Source: Rhodoferax sp. (lineage in GTDB: Bacteria; Pseudomonadota; Gammaproteobacteria; Burkholderiales; Burkholderiaceae_C). Taken from it: DNA of 50,619 bases. The DNA is taken from positions 1 through 50,619 of the forward strand of contig JAEUOX010000112.1 of NCBI GenBank assembly GCA_016790475.1, given 5' to 3'. Below, in pieces: positions 1 through 8,698 of the stretch; position 1 is the first letter of the stretch; each line of letters starts with the position of its first letter. The translations under genes and the position numbers were made by a program. The notes beneath the pieces are model-generated. The model was not told the origin of the DNA. It made no database searches and saw nothing but the letters and a program-made list of their open reading frames with translations.

Positions 1-546
1 TGGTGGCTGCCCGCCTTCCCCCGGCAGGCGCAGCGCAATCTCGCGGCAGCGGCCCGGCGGGACGGTGTGGACCCGGCGCGGCTGGTGTTCATGCAGCCAT
101 GCGCCCGGGCCGATCTGCTGGCGCGTATCGCCCAGGCGGACCTGTTCGTCGACACCGTGCGCTTCAATGCCAACCATGGCCTGGTCGACGCACTGCGCCA
201 GGGGGTGCCCGCCGTCAGCTGCGCCGGCCAGTCGATGGCCTCACGGCTGGGTGGCAGCATCCTCGGGGCGGCCGGACTGGCCGATTGCGTGATGGACTCC
301 CCGGCCGGGCTGGTGGCCTGGGTGCAGCGCTGGGCGCAGGACGCAGCGGCGCGCGAGGCGTTGCGGTCCCGCGTGGCAGCCGCCCGCAGCCAGGCCCCGC
401 TTTTCCAGCCGGCAGCGCGAGTGCGGGAATGGGAATGGGCCTGGGCCGAGATGGTCCGGCGCCACCAGGCCGGGCTGGCGCCCGCGGCCTTCGATGTGCC
501 GGCGCAGCACGCGCTGCAGCCGGCGCCGTCGCCCCTCAGCCCGTGA
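1..546 (+). CDS. OGT/SPINDLY-like glycosyltransferase (GT41), C-terminal part
   Basis: The reading frame is open from the first base of the window, so the 5' part is missing. The visible 181 residues look like the end of the catalytic C-lobe of the O-GlcNAc-transferase (GT41) family. Supporting segments are RLVFMQP, then an ADLFVDT-like segment followed by N-H-G-L-V-DAL, GVPAVSC and SMASRLGGSILGAAGL, which follow the family's usual order around the UDP-sugar site. In this family the enzyme moves a sugar from a UDP-sugar to protein or another acceptor; bacterial members often carry N-terminal TPR repeats, which would lie outside the window. The 3' end overlaps the 3' end of prpE by 11 bp, tail to tail. 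The acceptor and precise sugar cannot be read from this fragment. Confidence 0.75.
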   Translation, partial: WWLPAFPRQAQRNLAAAARRDGVDPARLVFMQPCARADLLARIAQADLFVDTVRFNANHGLVDALRQGVPAVSCAGQSMASRLGGSILGAAGLADCVMDSPAGLVAWVQRWAQDAAAREALRSRVAAARSQAPLFQPAARVREWEWAWAEMVRRHQAGLAPAAFDVPAQHALQPAPSPLSP

Positions 547-2431
547 CGAGATCCCGGATCTGCTGCAAGGCGGCCGGATCCTCCATCGTCGTCAGGTCGC
601 CCGGGTCGCGCCCCTCGCAGATGGCAACGATCGCCCGGCGCAGCAGCTTGCCGCTGCGCGTCTTCGGCAGCGCGCTGACGAAGCGCACCCGCGCCGGCCG
701 CGCGACCGCGCCCAGATCGCGGTCGACCAGCTGCATGATCTCGCCTTCCAGCCGCAGCGCCCCGCCCTGCTGGGCGAGCACCGAACTGTCCTTCGTGATC
801 GCAAAGGCCATCGCGACCTGCCCCTTCAGCGCATCGGCCACGCCAACCACGGCGACTTCGGCAATGTTCGGGTGGGCCGAGATGCTCTCCTCGATCTCGC
901 GGGTGCCCAGCCGGTGGCCGGCCACGTTGATCACGTCGTCGGTGCGGCCGAGGATGAAGAAATAACCGTCCTTGTCGCGGATGCCCCAGTCGAAGGTGCT
1001 GTAGACCATCTTGCCGGGAACGCTCTTCCAGTAGGTGTTGACGAAGCGCTCGTCGTCACCCCAGACGGTCTGCATGCAACCCGGAGGCAGCGGCCCTTCG
1101 ATCGCGACCACGCCCTTCTGCCCGGCCTCCTGCAGCACCTCGCCGGTGGACTCGTCGAGCAGCTGGACGTTGTAGCCGTACATCGGCACGCCCGGGCTGC
1201 CGAACTTGCTCTTGGCCGGTTCGACACCGTTGGCCAGCGCCAGGATCGGCCAGCCGGTTTCCGTCTGCCAGTAGTTGTCGATGATCGGCTTGCCCAGCCC
1301 CTGGGAGATCCACTGGGCTGTCGGCTCGTCGAGCGGCTCGCCGGCCAGGAACAGGGCCCGCAGGCTGGAGAGGTCGTAGCGGGTCAGCAGCGCCGGGTCC
1401 TGCTTCTTCAAAACGCGCACCGCGGTCGGTGCGCTGAACATCACCGTGACCTTGTACTTCTCGACCAGGCTCCACCAGATCCCGCCGTCCGGGCGGATCG
1501 GCAGCCCCTCGTACAGGATCGTCGACATGCCGGCGATCAGCGGCCCATAGATGATGTAGCTGTGGCCGACGACCCAGCCGATGTCGCTCGTGGAGAAATA
1601 GGTCTCGCCGGGCTGGCCGCAGAAGATGTGCTTCATGCTCGCGGCCAGCGCCACGGCATAGCCGCCGGTGTCCCGCTGCACGCCCTTGGGCTTGCCGGTG
1701 GTACCGCTGGTGTAGAGCGTGTAGCTCGGGTGCGAAGCATCGACCCAGGTGCAGGGTACCTGGGCATCCAGGTGCCGGCTGCGCAGGTCCGCCCACAGGC
1801 AGTCGCGGCCGGCCTGCAGCGCCATCGGCGCCAGGCCCCGATCCACCAGCAGCACCGATTCCGGCTTGTGCGCCGACAGGCGGATCGCCTCGTCGAGCAG
1901 CGGCTTGTACTCCACCACCTTGCCGCCGCGCGATCCGGCATCGGCACTGACGATGACCCGGGGCGACGCATCCTCGATGCGCGAGGCCAGCGAACCGGAA
2001 GCGAAGCCGCCGAACACGACACAGTGGATCGCGCCGATGCGGGCGCAGGCCAGCATCGCGAAGGCCGCCTCGGCAATCATCGGCATGTAGATCAGCACCC
2101 GGTCGCCCTGCTGCACGCCCAGCGACTGCAGGCTGGCTGCCATGCGCTGCACCTCCGCATGCAGCGCACGGAAGCTGTAGACCTGCTCCTGGCCGGTTTC
2201 GGTGGAAACGGCAATCAGCGCCGGCTGCTCCGCGCGCTGGGCCAGATGGCGGTCGACCGCGTTGTGGCACAGGTTGGTCTGGCCGCCGCCAAACCAGGTC
2301 ACGAAGGGCGGCTTGTGGTAGTCGCAGATGCGCTGCGGCGGCTGGTGCCAGTCGATCAGTTGCGCCTGCTCGCCCCAGAAGGCCTCCGGGTCGGTGATGG
2401 ATCGGCGATGGAAATCGGCATACGACGTCAT
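536..2431 (-). CDS. prpE: Propionyl-CoA synthetase (propionate--CoA ligase)
   Basis: A 631-residue member of the acyl-adenylate-forming (ANL) family. It activates propionate, and probably acetate more weakly, to the acyl-CoA through an acyl-AMP intermediate in the cytosol. The AMP-binding signature YTSGTTGKPKGV is followed by QRDTGGYAVALAASM, a continuation typical of PrpE rather than Acs. The C-terminal KTRSGKLLRR motif contains the lysine used for adenylation and is the usual acetylation site. Length matches PrpE (about 630 aa). The start is an ATG preceded by GGGGA. It stands alone here, without prpBCD, so a role in propionate salvage is inferred. A distinction from acetyl-CoA synthetase rests on sequence resemblance only. 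Confidence 0.93.
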   Translation of the reverse strand: MTSYADFHRRSITDPEAFWGEQAQLIDWHQPPQRICDYHKPPFVTWFGGGQTNLCHNAVDRHLAQRAEQPALIAVSTETGQEQVYSFRALHAEVQRMAASLQSLGVQQGDRVLIYMPMIAEAAFAMLACARIGAIHCVVFGGFASGSLASRIEDASPRVIVSADAGSRGGKVVEYKPLLDEAIRLSAHKPESVLLVDRGLAPMALQAGRDCLWADLRSRHLDAQVPCTWVDASHPSYTLYTSGTTGKPKGVQRDTGGYAVALAASMKHIFCGQPGETYFSTSDIGWVVGHSYIIYGPLIAGMSTILYEGLPIRPDGGIWWSLVEKYKVTVMFSAPTAVRVLKKQDPALLTRYDLSSLRALFLAGEPLDEPTAQWISQGLGKPIIDNYWQTETGWPILALANGVEPAKSKFGSPGVPMYGYNVQLLDESTGEVLQEAGQKGVVAIEGPLPPGCMQTVWGDDERFVNTYWKSVPGKMVYSTFDWGIRDKDGYFFILGRTDDVINVAGHRLGTREIEESISAHPNIAEVAVVGVADALKGQVAMAFAITKDSSVLAQQGGALRLEGEIMQLVDRDLGAVARPARVRFVSALPKTRSGKLLRRAIVAICEGRDPGDLTTMEDPAALQQIRDLVTG

Positions 2432-2558
2432 GGAGTGTCCCCGGGGAAGTTGTGGATGCGGCAGAGCCCCCGATTGTGGTCCGGCAGCTTGCAGCAGTCT
2501 GACTGGGGGCCGCCAGTGCGCCGGTCGCCCGGTCTGCGGGCCGCGCGGGACCTGCTGG

Positions 2559-3296
2559 TCAGTCGCGCCGCGCGCGGCGCCGGTCGGCCAGGCCGTCCGC
2601 GCGGCGGTCCGTCAGGCGCCGGCCGTAGTTGTGCTGGTTGGCGCTCGGGCTCTGCGTGTCGATCGGCAGCGGCCGGACGCGGGCCGCCGCCAGGCGGGCA
2701 AAGTCGCTCAGCGTGGCAATCGTCGAATCGACCCAGTCCGGCTGCTGCCGCGGCGCGTCCCGCGAGCCCAGCTTCAGTGCGAGATTGACCAACAGGTAGA
2801 CGACGGTCCAGACCACCGCCGCAACCGCCAGCACGTACCCGGCGGACACCGTGAAGTTCCAGATCCGGGCCACCCCCAGGAACGCGCAGAAGAACCACAG
2901 GCTGTTGGACAGCGACACACTGGCGGCCACCGTGAACCATTGGGAGCGCGTCCACTCCGAGACCGGCCACGACAGGGCCAGGATCGGAAAGGCCATGAAG
3001 TGCAGGATGAAGGCATTCAGCGTCAGCAGGCCGACCAGCACCAGCTTGGCTTGCAGCTTGCCGTTGGTGAGGTAGTCCGGACGATCGGAAAGAGCCACCG
3101 CGACCAGCGCGATGCCGGTCAGGTACAGCAGCGCCAGCGAGGCGCTGACCATGACCGTCTCGAAGCGCTCCGGCCGCGGAATCACGACCCGATAGCCCAT
3201 CATCTTGGCCGCCAGACGCATGTCCGTGACGACGATCGTGCCGATGGCGGCACAGGTGGCGATCAGATGCAGGAAGACCAGAAACGTGAAGACCAT
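2559..3296 (-). CDS. Integral membrane protein of unknown function
   Basis: A 245-residue protein with about six hydrophobic segments: residues 1-25, a segment near 45-70, then around 85-110, 120-145 and 150-170. An N-terminal stretch reads VFTFLVFLHLIATCAAIGTI. The C-terminal 75 residues are hydrophilic and very Arg/Asp-rich, with repeated DRRA-like units, so this tail probably sits in the cytosol. I do not recognise a named family or catalytic motif. The ATG at 3296 was chosen because hydrophobic coding begins exactly there; the frame stays open upstream but the residues there do not look like protein. No strong Shine-Dalgarno is visible. It lies downstream of no obvious partner; prpE starts its own unit 127 bp further on. 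Confidence 0.7.
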   Translation of the reverse strand: MVFTFLVFLHLIATCAAIGTIVVTDMRLAAKMMGYRVVIPRPERFETVMVSASLALLYLTGIALVAVALSDRPDYLTNGKLQAKLVLVGLLTLNAFILHFMAFPILALSWPVSEWTRSQWFTVAASVSLSNSLWFFCAFLGVARIWNFTVSAGYVLAVAAVVWTVVYLLVNLALKLGSRDAPRQQPDWVDSTIATLSDFARLAAARVRPLPIDTQSPSANQHNYGRRLTDRRADGLADRRRARRD

Positions 3297-3441
3297 AGGA
3301 TCCAGAAGGTTCGGCAGCCGCGCGGTGCCACTGTGACAGCCCTCGCCGACGCAAATTCTAGGCCCGCCGGCGGCTCGCCCATACAGGTGTGCAGGGTGGA
3401 TGGGAGCCGGTGTTGCGCCGGCGCAGCACTCCCCGTCCGTC

Positions 3442-3470
3442 TTGACGCAGAGGGCCTGTCCGGCTAAGCT
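3442..3470 (+). promoter_or_regulatory. Promoter of the NlpC/P60 gene
   Basis: TTGACG at 3442-3447 and TAAGCT at 3465-3470 are separated by exactly 17 bp, a good sigma-70 match. The ATG of the following gene lies only 6 nt after the -10 box, so transcription would begin at or beside the start codon and give a leaderless mRNA. The spacing is seen in the sequence; the leaderless transcript is an inference. Confidence 0.55.
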
Positions 3471-3476
3471 CGCTCG

Positions 3477-4043
3477 ATGCGCGTTCGTTTTTCCACTGTT
3501 GCCGCTGCGCTCGTGCTGCTGTGCTGCACCGGCCTGCAGGCGGCTCCGGCCAGCGAGCCGGAAGGCGACGACATGGTGCGACTGCTGAACGATCGCGGGC
3601 TGCTGGTGCAGCTGGGCGGTCAGATCGACCAGGTCCGGCAGACAATGGGCGAGAAGGCCTCGGAGCTGGTGATGACGGCCATGGGTTTTCTGGGCGTGCC
3701 CTACCGGCGCGGCGGCTCCAGTGCCGAAACCGGCTTCGACTGCAGCGGCTTCGTGCGCGCGATGTACCAGCAGACGGTGGGCCTGATCCTGCCGCGCAGC
3801 GCGGACCAGCAGGCCGCCGCCACGAAGACGATCGACAAGAACGAGCTGCGGCCCGGCGATCTGGTCTTCTTCAACACGATGCGCCGCACGTTCAGCCATG
3901 TCGGCATCTATATCGGCGACAACAAGTTCATCCATTCCCCGCGCTCCGGCTCCGAAGTCCGGGTCGAGGACATGCGCATGAGCTACTGGCAGACGCGCTT
4001 CAACGGCGCACGCCGGGTCGAGCCGGCCAACAACAACCCCTGA
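3477..4043 (+). CDS. NlpC/P60 (C40) cell-wall hydrolase, exported
   Basis: A 188-residue protein with an N-terminal signal peptide (FSTVAAALVLLCCTGLQAAPA, cleavage probably near residues 22-24) followed by a C40 cysteine-peptidase domain. The catalytic Cys is C89 in FDCSGFVRAMY and the catalytic His is H141 in FSHVGIYIGDN; RPGDLVFF precedes it as in other family members. Such enzymes cut peptide stems of peptidoglycan, typically the D-Glu-gamma-meso-DAP bond, in the periplasm. There is no LysM or SH3 domain, so it is a single-domain type. It is convergent with the alpha/beta hydrolase downstream (20 bp gap). The start is fixed by the signal peptide and by a promoter whose -10 box lies directly upstream. 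Confidence 0.9.
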   Translation: MRVRFSTVAAALVLLCCTGLQAAPASEPEGDDMVRLLNDRGLLVQLGGQIDQVRQTMGEKASELVMTAMGFLGVPYRRGGSSAETGFDCSGFVRAMYQQTVGLILPRSADQQAAATKTIDKNELRPGDLVFFNTMRRTFSHVGIYIGDNKFIHSPRSGSEVRVEDMRMSYWQTRFNGARRVEPANNNP

Positions 4044-4063
4044 GGAGGTCGCGGCGGTCGCGG

Positions 4064-5014
4064 TTATCGCGGGCGGCGGCGTGCCTGGTGCTCCAGGTAG
4101 CGGGCAGCCCGCACCACATTGAGGATCGCGCGCACCACGACGTCCGGCCGGTCGACATGCACGTTGTGGCCGGCGTCCTCCAGCACCTTGATGCGGCCCA
4201 GGCTGGACAGCTTCACCATCTTGCGCTGGCTTTCGATCCAGACCTTGCCCAGCTGCGCCGGCCAGCGCTCCGCGGCATTGCTCTGGGTCAGCACGATCAG
4301 CGGGACCGACGGGAACGCGCCACTCTTGCGGGCCTGCTTGAGGCTCAGCGGAGCGGCCTCCAGCTCGGCACGCGGCACCGGGCCCAGCAGCCGCAGCAAG
4401 GCATCCGGCGGTTCGTACAGCAACCGGGGCACACCGAGCTGCCGGCAACGCTGCGTGAACTCGGAGTGCCGGGCATCCACCATCACCACACCGGCGACCT
4501 CCTCCGGATGGAGCTTGGCGAACAGCTTCATGTAGGTGCCCCCCAGCGAATGGCCCACCAGCACATAGGGCGGCTTCAGCCCTTCGGTCTGCAGCAGGGC
4601 CCGCAGTTCGGCGACGATCTGCAGGCCGGAGCGCGGCTGCTCGGACGGCTCGCTCTGGCCATACCCCGCCCGGTCGTAAGCCACGCAGCGGGTCACGCCG
4701 GACAGGCCGTTGAACACCGGTCCCCAGACCCGCTTGCCGTGCCCCAGCCCGGACTCGAACACCACGGTCGGTGAGCCGTTGCCGGCCACCACGAAGGACC
4801 GGATGCCCCAGGGCGTGTGGCTGAAACGCGCATGGGGCAGGGCATCGAGCTCCGGCTTGCGCGCACCGAAGATCCGCTGGAACAACGTGGGCCCGGTCTT
4901 GCGCGGCGCCGGCTGACGCGCCGGGGCGGCGCGGCGACGGACCTTACGCGCACCCTCCGGGGCGGCTGGCCCGGCGGGGTCGTCGCTCTCGGGCGGAACC
5001 GGTCTGTCAGCCAA
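4064..5014 (-). CDS. Alpha/beta hydrolase
   Basis: A 316-residue alpha/beta-hydrolase-fold protein. The nucleophile elbow is VGHSLGG with Ser156; the likely acid lies in the VVMVDARH strand or a later loop, and the catalytic His in the EDAGHNVHVD segment near residue 290. The oxyanion-hole region is FESGLGHG. Residues 1-50 form an Arg/Pro/Ala-rich extension that looks disordered and has no signal peptide. The start is a TTG with GGAG about 9 nt upstream, the furthest upstream start in the frame; a later start would only shorten the disordered part. The substrate cannot be inferred; esters or lipids are possible. It is convergent with the NlpC/P60 gene. Confidence 0.78.
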   Translation of the reverse strand: MADRPVPPESDDPAGPAAPEGARKVRRRAAPARQPAPRKTGPTLFQRIFGARKPELDALPHARFSHTPWGIRSFVVAGNGSPTVVFESGLGHGKRVWGPVFNGLSGVTRCVAYDRAGYGQSEPSEQPRSGLQIVAELRALLQTEGLKPPYVLVGHSLGGTYMKLFAKLHPEEVAGVVMVDARHSEFTQRCRQLGVPRLLYEPPDALLRLLGPVPRAELEAAPLSLKQARKSGAFPSVPLIVLTQSNAAERWPAQLGKVWIESQRKMVKLSSLGRIKVLEDAGHNVHVDRPDVVVRAILNVVRAARYLEHQARRRPR

Positions 5015-5080
5015 GGAAGCGGTCTCCGCGCGGCACCGGGGGTGCCCCGATGGTCAGGGTACGTATCACGGCGGCATTGT

Positions 5081-5116
5081 AGGCAGGCGGCCGGGCGACA
5101 CCCGGCCCCGCTGCCT
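5081..5116. terminator. Strong hairpin at the end of lpdA
   Basis: Arms AGGCAGGCGGCCGGG and CCCGGCCCCGCTGCCT pair across a 5-nt loop (CGACA), with a small bulge. The structure overlaps the lpdA TAG stop. No T-run follows on the minus strand, so it may stabilise the 3' end of the pdh transcript or act as a Rho-assisted terminator rather than a classic intrinsic one. Confidence 0.4.
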
Positions 5117-6953
5117 AGCGGCGCGGCGGCGGCAGATCCGTGCAGCTGCCGTGCGCGACCTCCGCCGCCATGCCCAGGGACTCGCCCAGCGTCGGATGCG
5201 GGTGGATCGTCTTGCCGATGTCGACCGCGTCGGCCCCCATCTCGATGGCCAGTGCGATCTCGCCGATCATGTCGCCGGCATGCGTGCCGACAATGCCGCC
5301 GCCCAGGATCCGGCCGTGGCCGTGGGCGTCCGGCCCGTCGTCAAACAGCAGCTTCGTGAAGCCTTCATCCCGGCCATTGGCGATCGCCCGGCCCGACGCG
5401 CTCCACGGAAACAAGCCCTTGCGCACCGGGATGCCCTGGGCCTTGGCCTGGTCCTCCGTCAGACCGACCCAGGCGATTTCCGGGTCGGTGTAGGCCACGC
5501 TGGGGATGACCCGCGCCTGGAAGGCTGCGCTTGCCAGGTCGCGGTCGCCACGCTGCTCGCCGGCGATCACCTCCGCCGCCACATGCGCCTCGTGCACCGC
5601 CTTGTGGGCCAGCATCGGCTGGCCGACGATGTCGCCGATCGCGAAGATGTGCGGCACATTGGTGCGCATCTGGACGTCCACCGGAATGAAGCCGCGCTCG
5701 CTGACCGTGACACCCGCCTGCTCGGCCGCGATCTTGCGGCCATTCGGCGTGCGCCCGACGGCCTGCAACACCAGATCGTAGACCTGCGGCGGCGGCGCCT
5801 TGCCGCCTTCCTCCACGGCGGCGAAGCTGACCTCGATGCCCTCCGGCGTGGCCCGCGCATCCACGGTGCGGGTCTTCAGCAGGATGTTGTCGAAGCGCCC
5901 GGCATTCATCTTCTGCCAGACCCGGACCAGATCGCGGTCGGCACCCTGCATCAGGCCGTCGAGCATCTCGACGACGTCCAGCCGGGCCCCCAGCGTGCTG
6001 TAGACCGTGCCCATCTCCAGGCCAATGATGCCGCCGCCCAGGATCAGCATGCGCCGCGGCACCGCCTGCAGCCCGAGCGCGCCGGTGCTGTCGACGATCC
6101 GTGGATCCTCCGGCAGGAAGGGCAGGCGCACGGCCTGGCTGCCGGCCGCGATGATGCAGTTCCGGAAGCCGACCACCTGGCGCGCACCGGTCTTCTGCTG
6201 CCCGGAACCGGTCGTCTCCTCGACCGCCAGATGGTGCGGGCCGGCAAAGCTGCCGTAGCCACGCACGACGCGCACCTTGCGCATCTTGGCCATCGCGGCG
6301 AGGCCGCCGGTCAGCTTGCCGACGACCTTCTCCTTGTGGGTGCGGAGCTTGTCGATGTCCACCTTCGCGGCGCCAAAGTCGATGCCGGCAGCCGCCAGGT
6401 GCTGCACCTCGTCCATCACGGCCGCCACATGCAGCAGGGCCTTCGACGGAATGCAGCCGACGTTCAGGCATACGCCCCCGAGGCTGGCATACCGCTCGAC
6501 CAGCACGACGTCCAGACCCAGGTCCGCGGCGCGAAACGCTGCCGAATAGCCGCCGGGCCCGCCGCCGAGCACCAGCAGATCGCAGGTGAGGTCCACCTGG
6601 CCATCGAAACCGGCCGGCACCGGCGCGGGGGCCGCGACCGCGGGCGCCGAAGGCGCTGGGGGGGGCGCAGCCGGCGCCGCAGGTGCGGGAGCCGGTTCGG
6701 CCGCCGGCGCAGAGGCTGCCGCCTCCAGCAGGGCCACCAGGCTGCCCTTGCTGACCTTGTCGCCGACGGCGACCTGCAGCGACTGCACGACACCGGCATG
6801 CGAGGACGGGATTTCCATCGAGGCCTTGTCGCTCTCGACCGTGATCAGCGACTGGTCCACCTGGACGCTGTCGCCCGGCTTCACCATCAGCTCGATCACC
6901 GTGACCTGGTCGAAGTCACCGATATCCGGGACGGAGACATTTACATGTGCCAT
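5115..6953 (-). CDS. lpdA: Dihydrolipoyl dehydrogenase (E3) with N-terminal lipoyl domain
   Basis: A 612-residue E3 of the pyruvate dehydrogenase complex that reoxidises dihydrolipoamide with NAD+. Residues 1-80 form a lipoyl domain with the lipoylated lysine K43 in VESDKASMEIPSS. An Ala/Pro linker (about 80-120) leads to the flavoprotein disulfide reductase core. LVLGGGPGGYSAAF binds FAD, and the redox pair is C162/C167 in GGVCLNVGCIPSK. LILGGGIIGLEMG binds NAD and HPHPTLGES carries the catalytic His-Glu. The FAD-binding AIGDIVG segment is also present. Lipoyl-E3 fusions are common in beta-proteobacterial pdh operons. It is the last gene of aceE-aceF-lpdA, 18 bp after aceF. Confidence 0.97.
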   Translation of the reverse strand: MAHVNVSVPDIGDFDQVTVIELMVKPGDSVQVDQSLITVESDKASMEIPSSHAGVVQSLQVAVGDKVSKGSLVALLEAAASAPAAEPAPAPAAPAAPPPAPSAPAVAAPAPVPAGFDGQVDLTCDLLVLGGGPGGYSAAFRAADLGLDVVLVERYASLGGVCLNVGCIPSKALLHVAAVMDEVQHLAAAGIDFGAAKVDIDKLRTHKEKVVGKLTGGLAAMAKMRKVRVVRGYGSFAGPHHLAVEETTGSGQQKTGARQVVGFRNCIIAAGSQAVRLPFLPEDPRIVDSTGALGLQAVPRRMLILGGGIIGLEMGTVYSTLGARLDVVEMLDGLMQGADRDLVRVWQKMNAGRFDNILLKTRTVDARATPEGIEVSFAAVEEGGKAPPPQVYDLVLQAVGRTPNGRKIAAEQAGVTVSERGFIPVDVQMRTNVPHIFAIGDIVGQPMLAHKAVHEAHVAAEVIAGEQRGDRDLASAAFQARVIPSVAYTDPEIAWVGLTEDQAKAQGIPVRKGLFPWSASGRAIANGRDEGFTKLLFDDGPDAHGHGRILGGGIVGTHAGDMIGEIALAIEMGADAVDIGKTIHPHPTLGESLGMAAEVAHGSCTDLPPPRR

Positions 6954-6971
6954 GGCAGTTTCCGGGTTCGG

Positions 6972-8669
6972 TTAGAGCAGCACGCGGCGGAAATCGCCCA
7001 GGATCTGGCCCAGATAGGCATTGAAGCGTGCCGCGGCGGCGCCATCGATGACCCGGTGGTCCCAGCTCAGCGACAGCGGCAGCATCAGGCGCGGCTCGAA
7101 AACGCTGCCGTTCCAGACCGGTTGCATCGTGGACCGGCACACGCCCAGGATCGCAACCTCCGGGGCATTGATGATCGGCGTGAAATAGCGCCCGCCGATG
7201 CCGCCCAGCGACGAGATCGTGAAGCTGGCACCGGACATATCGCCAGGGGACAGCTTGCCGTCGCGGGCCTTCTTCGCCAGGTCCGCCATCTCCTGCGAGA
7301 TCTGCAGCACGCCCTTGGTGTCGGCGTCCTTGATGACCGGCACCATCAGGCCCTGGGGCGTGTCCGCCGCGAACCCGATGTGGTAGTAGCGCTTCAGCAC
7401 CAGCTGATCGCCGTCCAGCGAGCTGTTGAATTCCGGGAAGCGCCGCAGTGCCGCAACACAGGCCTTGATCAGGAAGGCCAGCATCGTCACCTTGACGCCG
7501 GACTTCTCGTTCTCCTTGTTGGTCAGCACGCGGAACGCCTCCAGGTCCGTGATGTCGGCGTCGTCATGGTTCGTGACGTGCGGGATCAGGACCCAGTTGC
7601 GGTGCAGGTTGGCCGCGCTGATCTTCTTGATGCGCGGGCGGTCCTGGCGTTCGACCGGGCCAAACTTCGCGAAGTCGACCTTGGGCCAGGGCAGCAGGCC
7701 CAGTCCGCCACCGTCGCCGGCCGGCGCGGCCGGGGCCGCCTTGGACGCTGCAGCCGCCGCGGCGCGGGTCTGCACGACACCGGACATCACGGAGCGCGTG
7801 AATCCCTGCAGGTCGAGTTCGGTGATGCGGCCCTTCGGCCCGGTCCCGCGGACCTCCTCCAGCGGCACACCCAGCAGCCGCGCGATGCGGCGCACGGACG
7901 GGGACGCATGCGGCAGGCTGGCGCTCGGCGCGACGACCGGGTTGTGCGCCGGCACCGGAGCGGCTGCGGCTGGAGCCGGCGCCAAGGCCGGAGCCTCCGC
8001 CACCACCGATGGCTGCGGCGCAGCCGCCGGGGACGCGGCAGGAGCCGCCGGCGCGGGCACGGGCGCTGCGGCTGCCGGCGCCGCTGCCAGCACCACGGCC
8101 AGCAGATCCCCGATGTTGACCTTGTCGCCCACCTTGACACGGATCTCCTGCAAAACGCCGGCCACGCTGGACGGAATCTCCATCGACGCCTTGTCGGACT
8201 CCACCGTCACCAGCGACTGTTCCAGCTTGATGTTGGCGCCGGGCTGCACCAGGACCTCGATCACGGTCACGTCCTTGAAGTCGCCGATGTCCGGCACACG
8301 CACCTCGACCGGCGCGGCTGCGCCGGCCGGTGCCGGTGCAGCAGGCGTTGGCGCCACAGGTGCGGACGGCACGGGCGCAGCGGGTGCTGGCGCGGGCGCC
8401 GCGGCCGCCGGAGCTGTGTCAGGCTGCGCGTCGGCAGCCTCCAGCACCAGCACCACCGAGCCCTGCGCGACCTTGTCGCCCAGCGCGACGCGCAGCTCGC
8501 GCACGACGCCGGCGCGACTGGAAGGAATCTCCATCGATGCCTTGTCGGACTCCACCGTGATCAGGGACTGTTCCGCCTTGACGGAGTCCCCGGGTTTGAC
8601 GAGCAGTTCGATCACGGTCACCTGGTCGAAGTCCCCGATGTCGGGAACCTGGATGTCGATCAATGCCAT
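6972..8669 (-). CDS. aceF: Pyruvate dehydrogenase E2, dihydrolipoyllysine acetyltransferase
   Basis: A 565-residue E2 that transfers the acetyl group from E1 to CoA and forms the core of the complex. It has two lipoyl domains with lysines K43 and K160, each in VESDKASMEIPSS, joined by long Ala/Pro linkers. A peripheral-subunit-binding domain follows at about 265-300 (ASPSVRRIARLLGVPLEEVRGTGPKGRI). The catalytic domain fills the last 230 residues and ends with the acetyltransferase motif LSWDHRVIDGAAAARF. The ATG at 8669 is set by GGAG at about -8 and by the immediate start of the lipoyl fold; the open frame runs further upstream into aceE but does not resemble E2. It sits 29 bp after aceE. 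Confidence 0.97.
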   Translation of the reverse strand: MALIDIQVPDIGDFDQVTVIELLVKPGDSVKAEQSLITVESDKASMEIPSSRAGVVRELRVALGDKVAQGSVVLVLEAADAQPDTAPAAAAPAPAPAAPVPSAPVAPTPAAPAPAGAAAPVEVRVPDIGDFKDVTVIEVLVQPGANIKLEQSLVTVESDKASMEIPSSVAGVLQEIRVKVGDKVNIGDLLAVVLAAAPAAAAPVPAPAAPAASPAAAPQPSVVAEAPALAPAPAAAAPVPAHNPVVAPSASLPHASPSVRRIARLLGVPLEEVRGTGPKGRITELDLQGFTRSVMSGVVQTRAAAAAASKAAPAAPAGDGGGLGLLPWPKVDFAKFGPVERQDRPRIKKISAANLHRNWVLIPHVTNHDDADITDLEAFRVLTNKENEKSGVKVTMLAFLIKACVAALRRFPEFNSSLDGDQLVLKRYYHIGFAADTPQGLMVPVIKDADTKGVLQISQEMADLAKKARDGKLSPGDMSGASFTISSLGGIGGRYFTPIINAPEVAILGVCRSTMQPVWNGSVFEPRLMLPLSLSWDHRVIDGAAAARFNAYLGQILGDFRRVLL

Positions 8670-8698
8670 GTTGTTGTCTCCAGAGGGATGCCGGGCGC

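Noticed and set aside
6600-8420. Repeated GCC/GCG-rich stretches resembling tandem repeats
   Set aside because: They encode Ala/Pro linkers between lipoyl domains; low complexity follows from the protein sequence and not from a DNA element.
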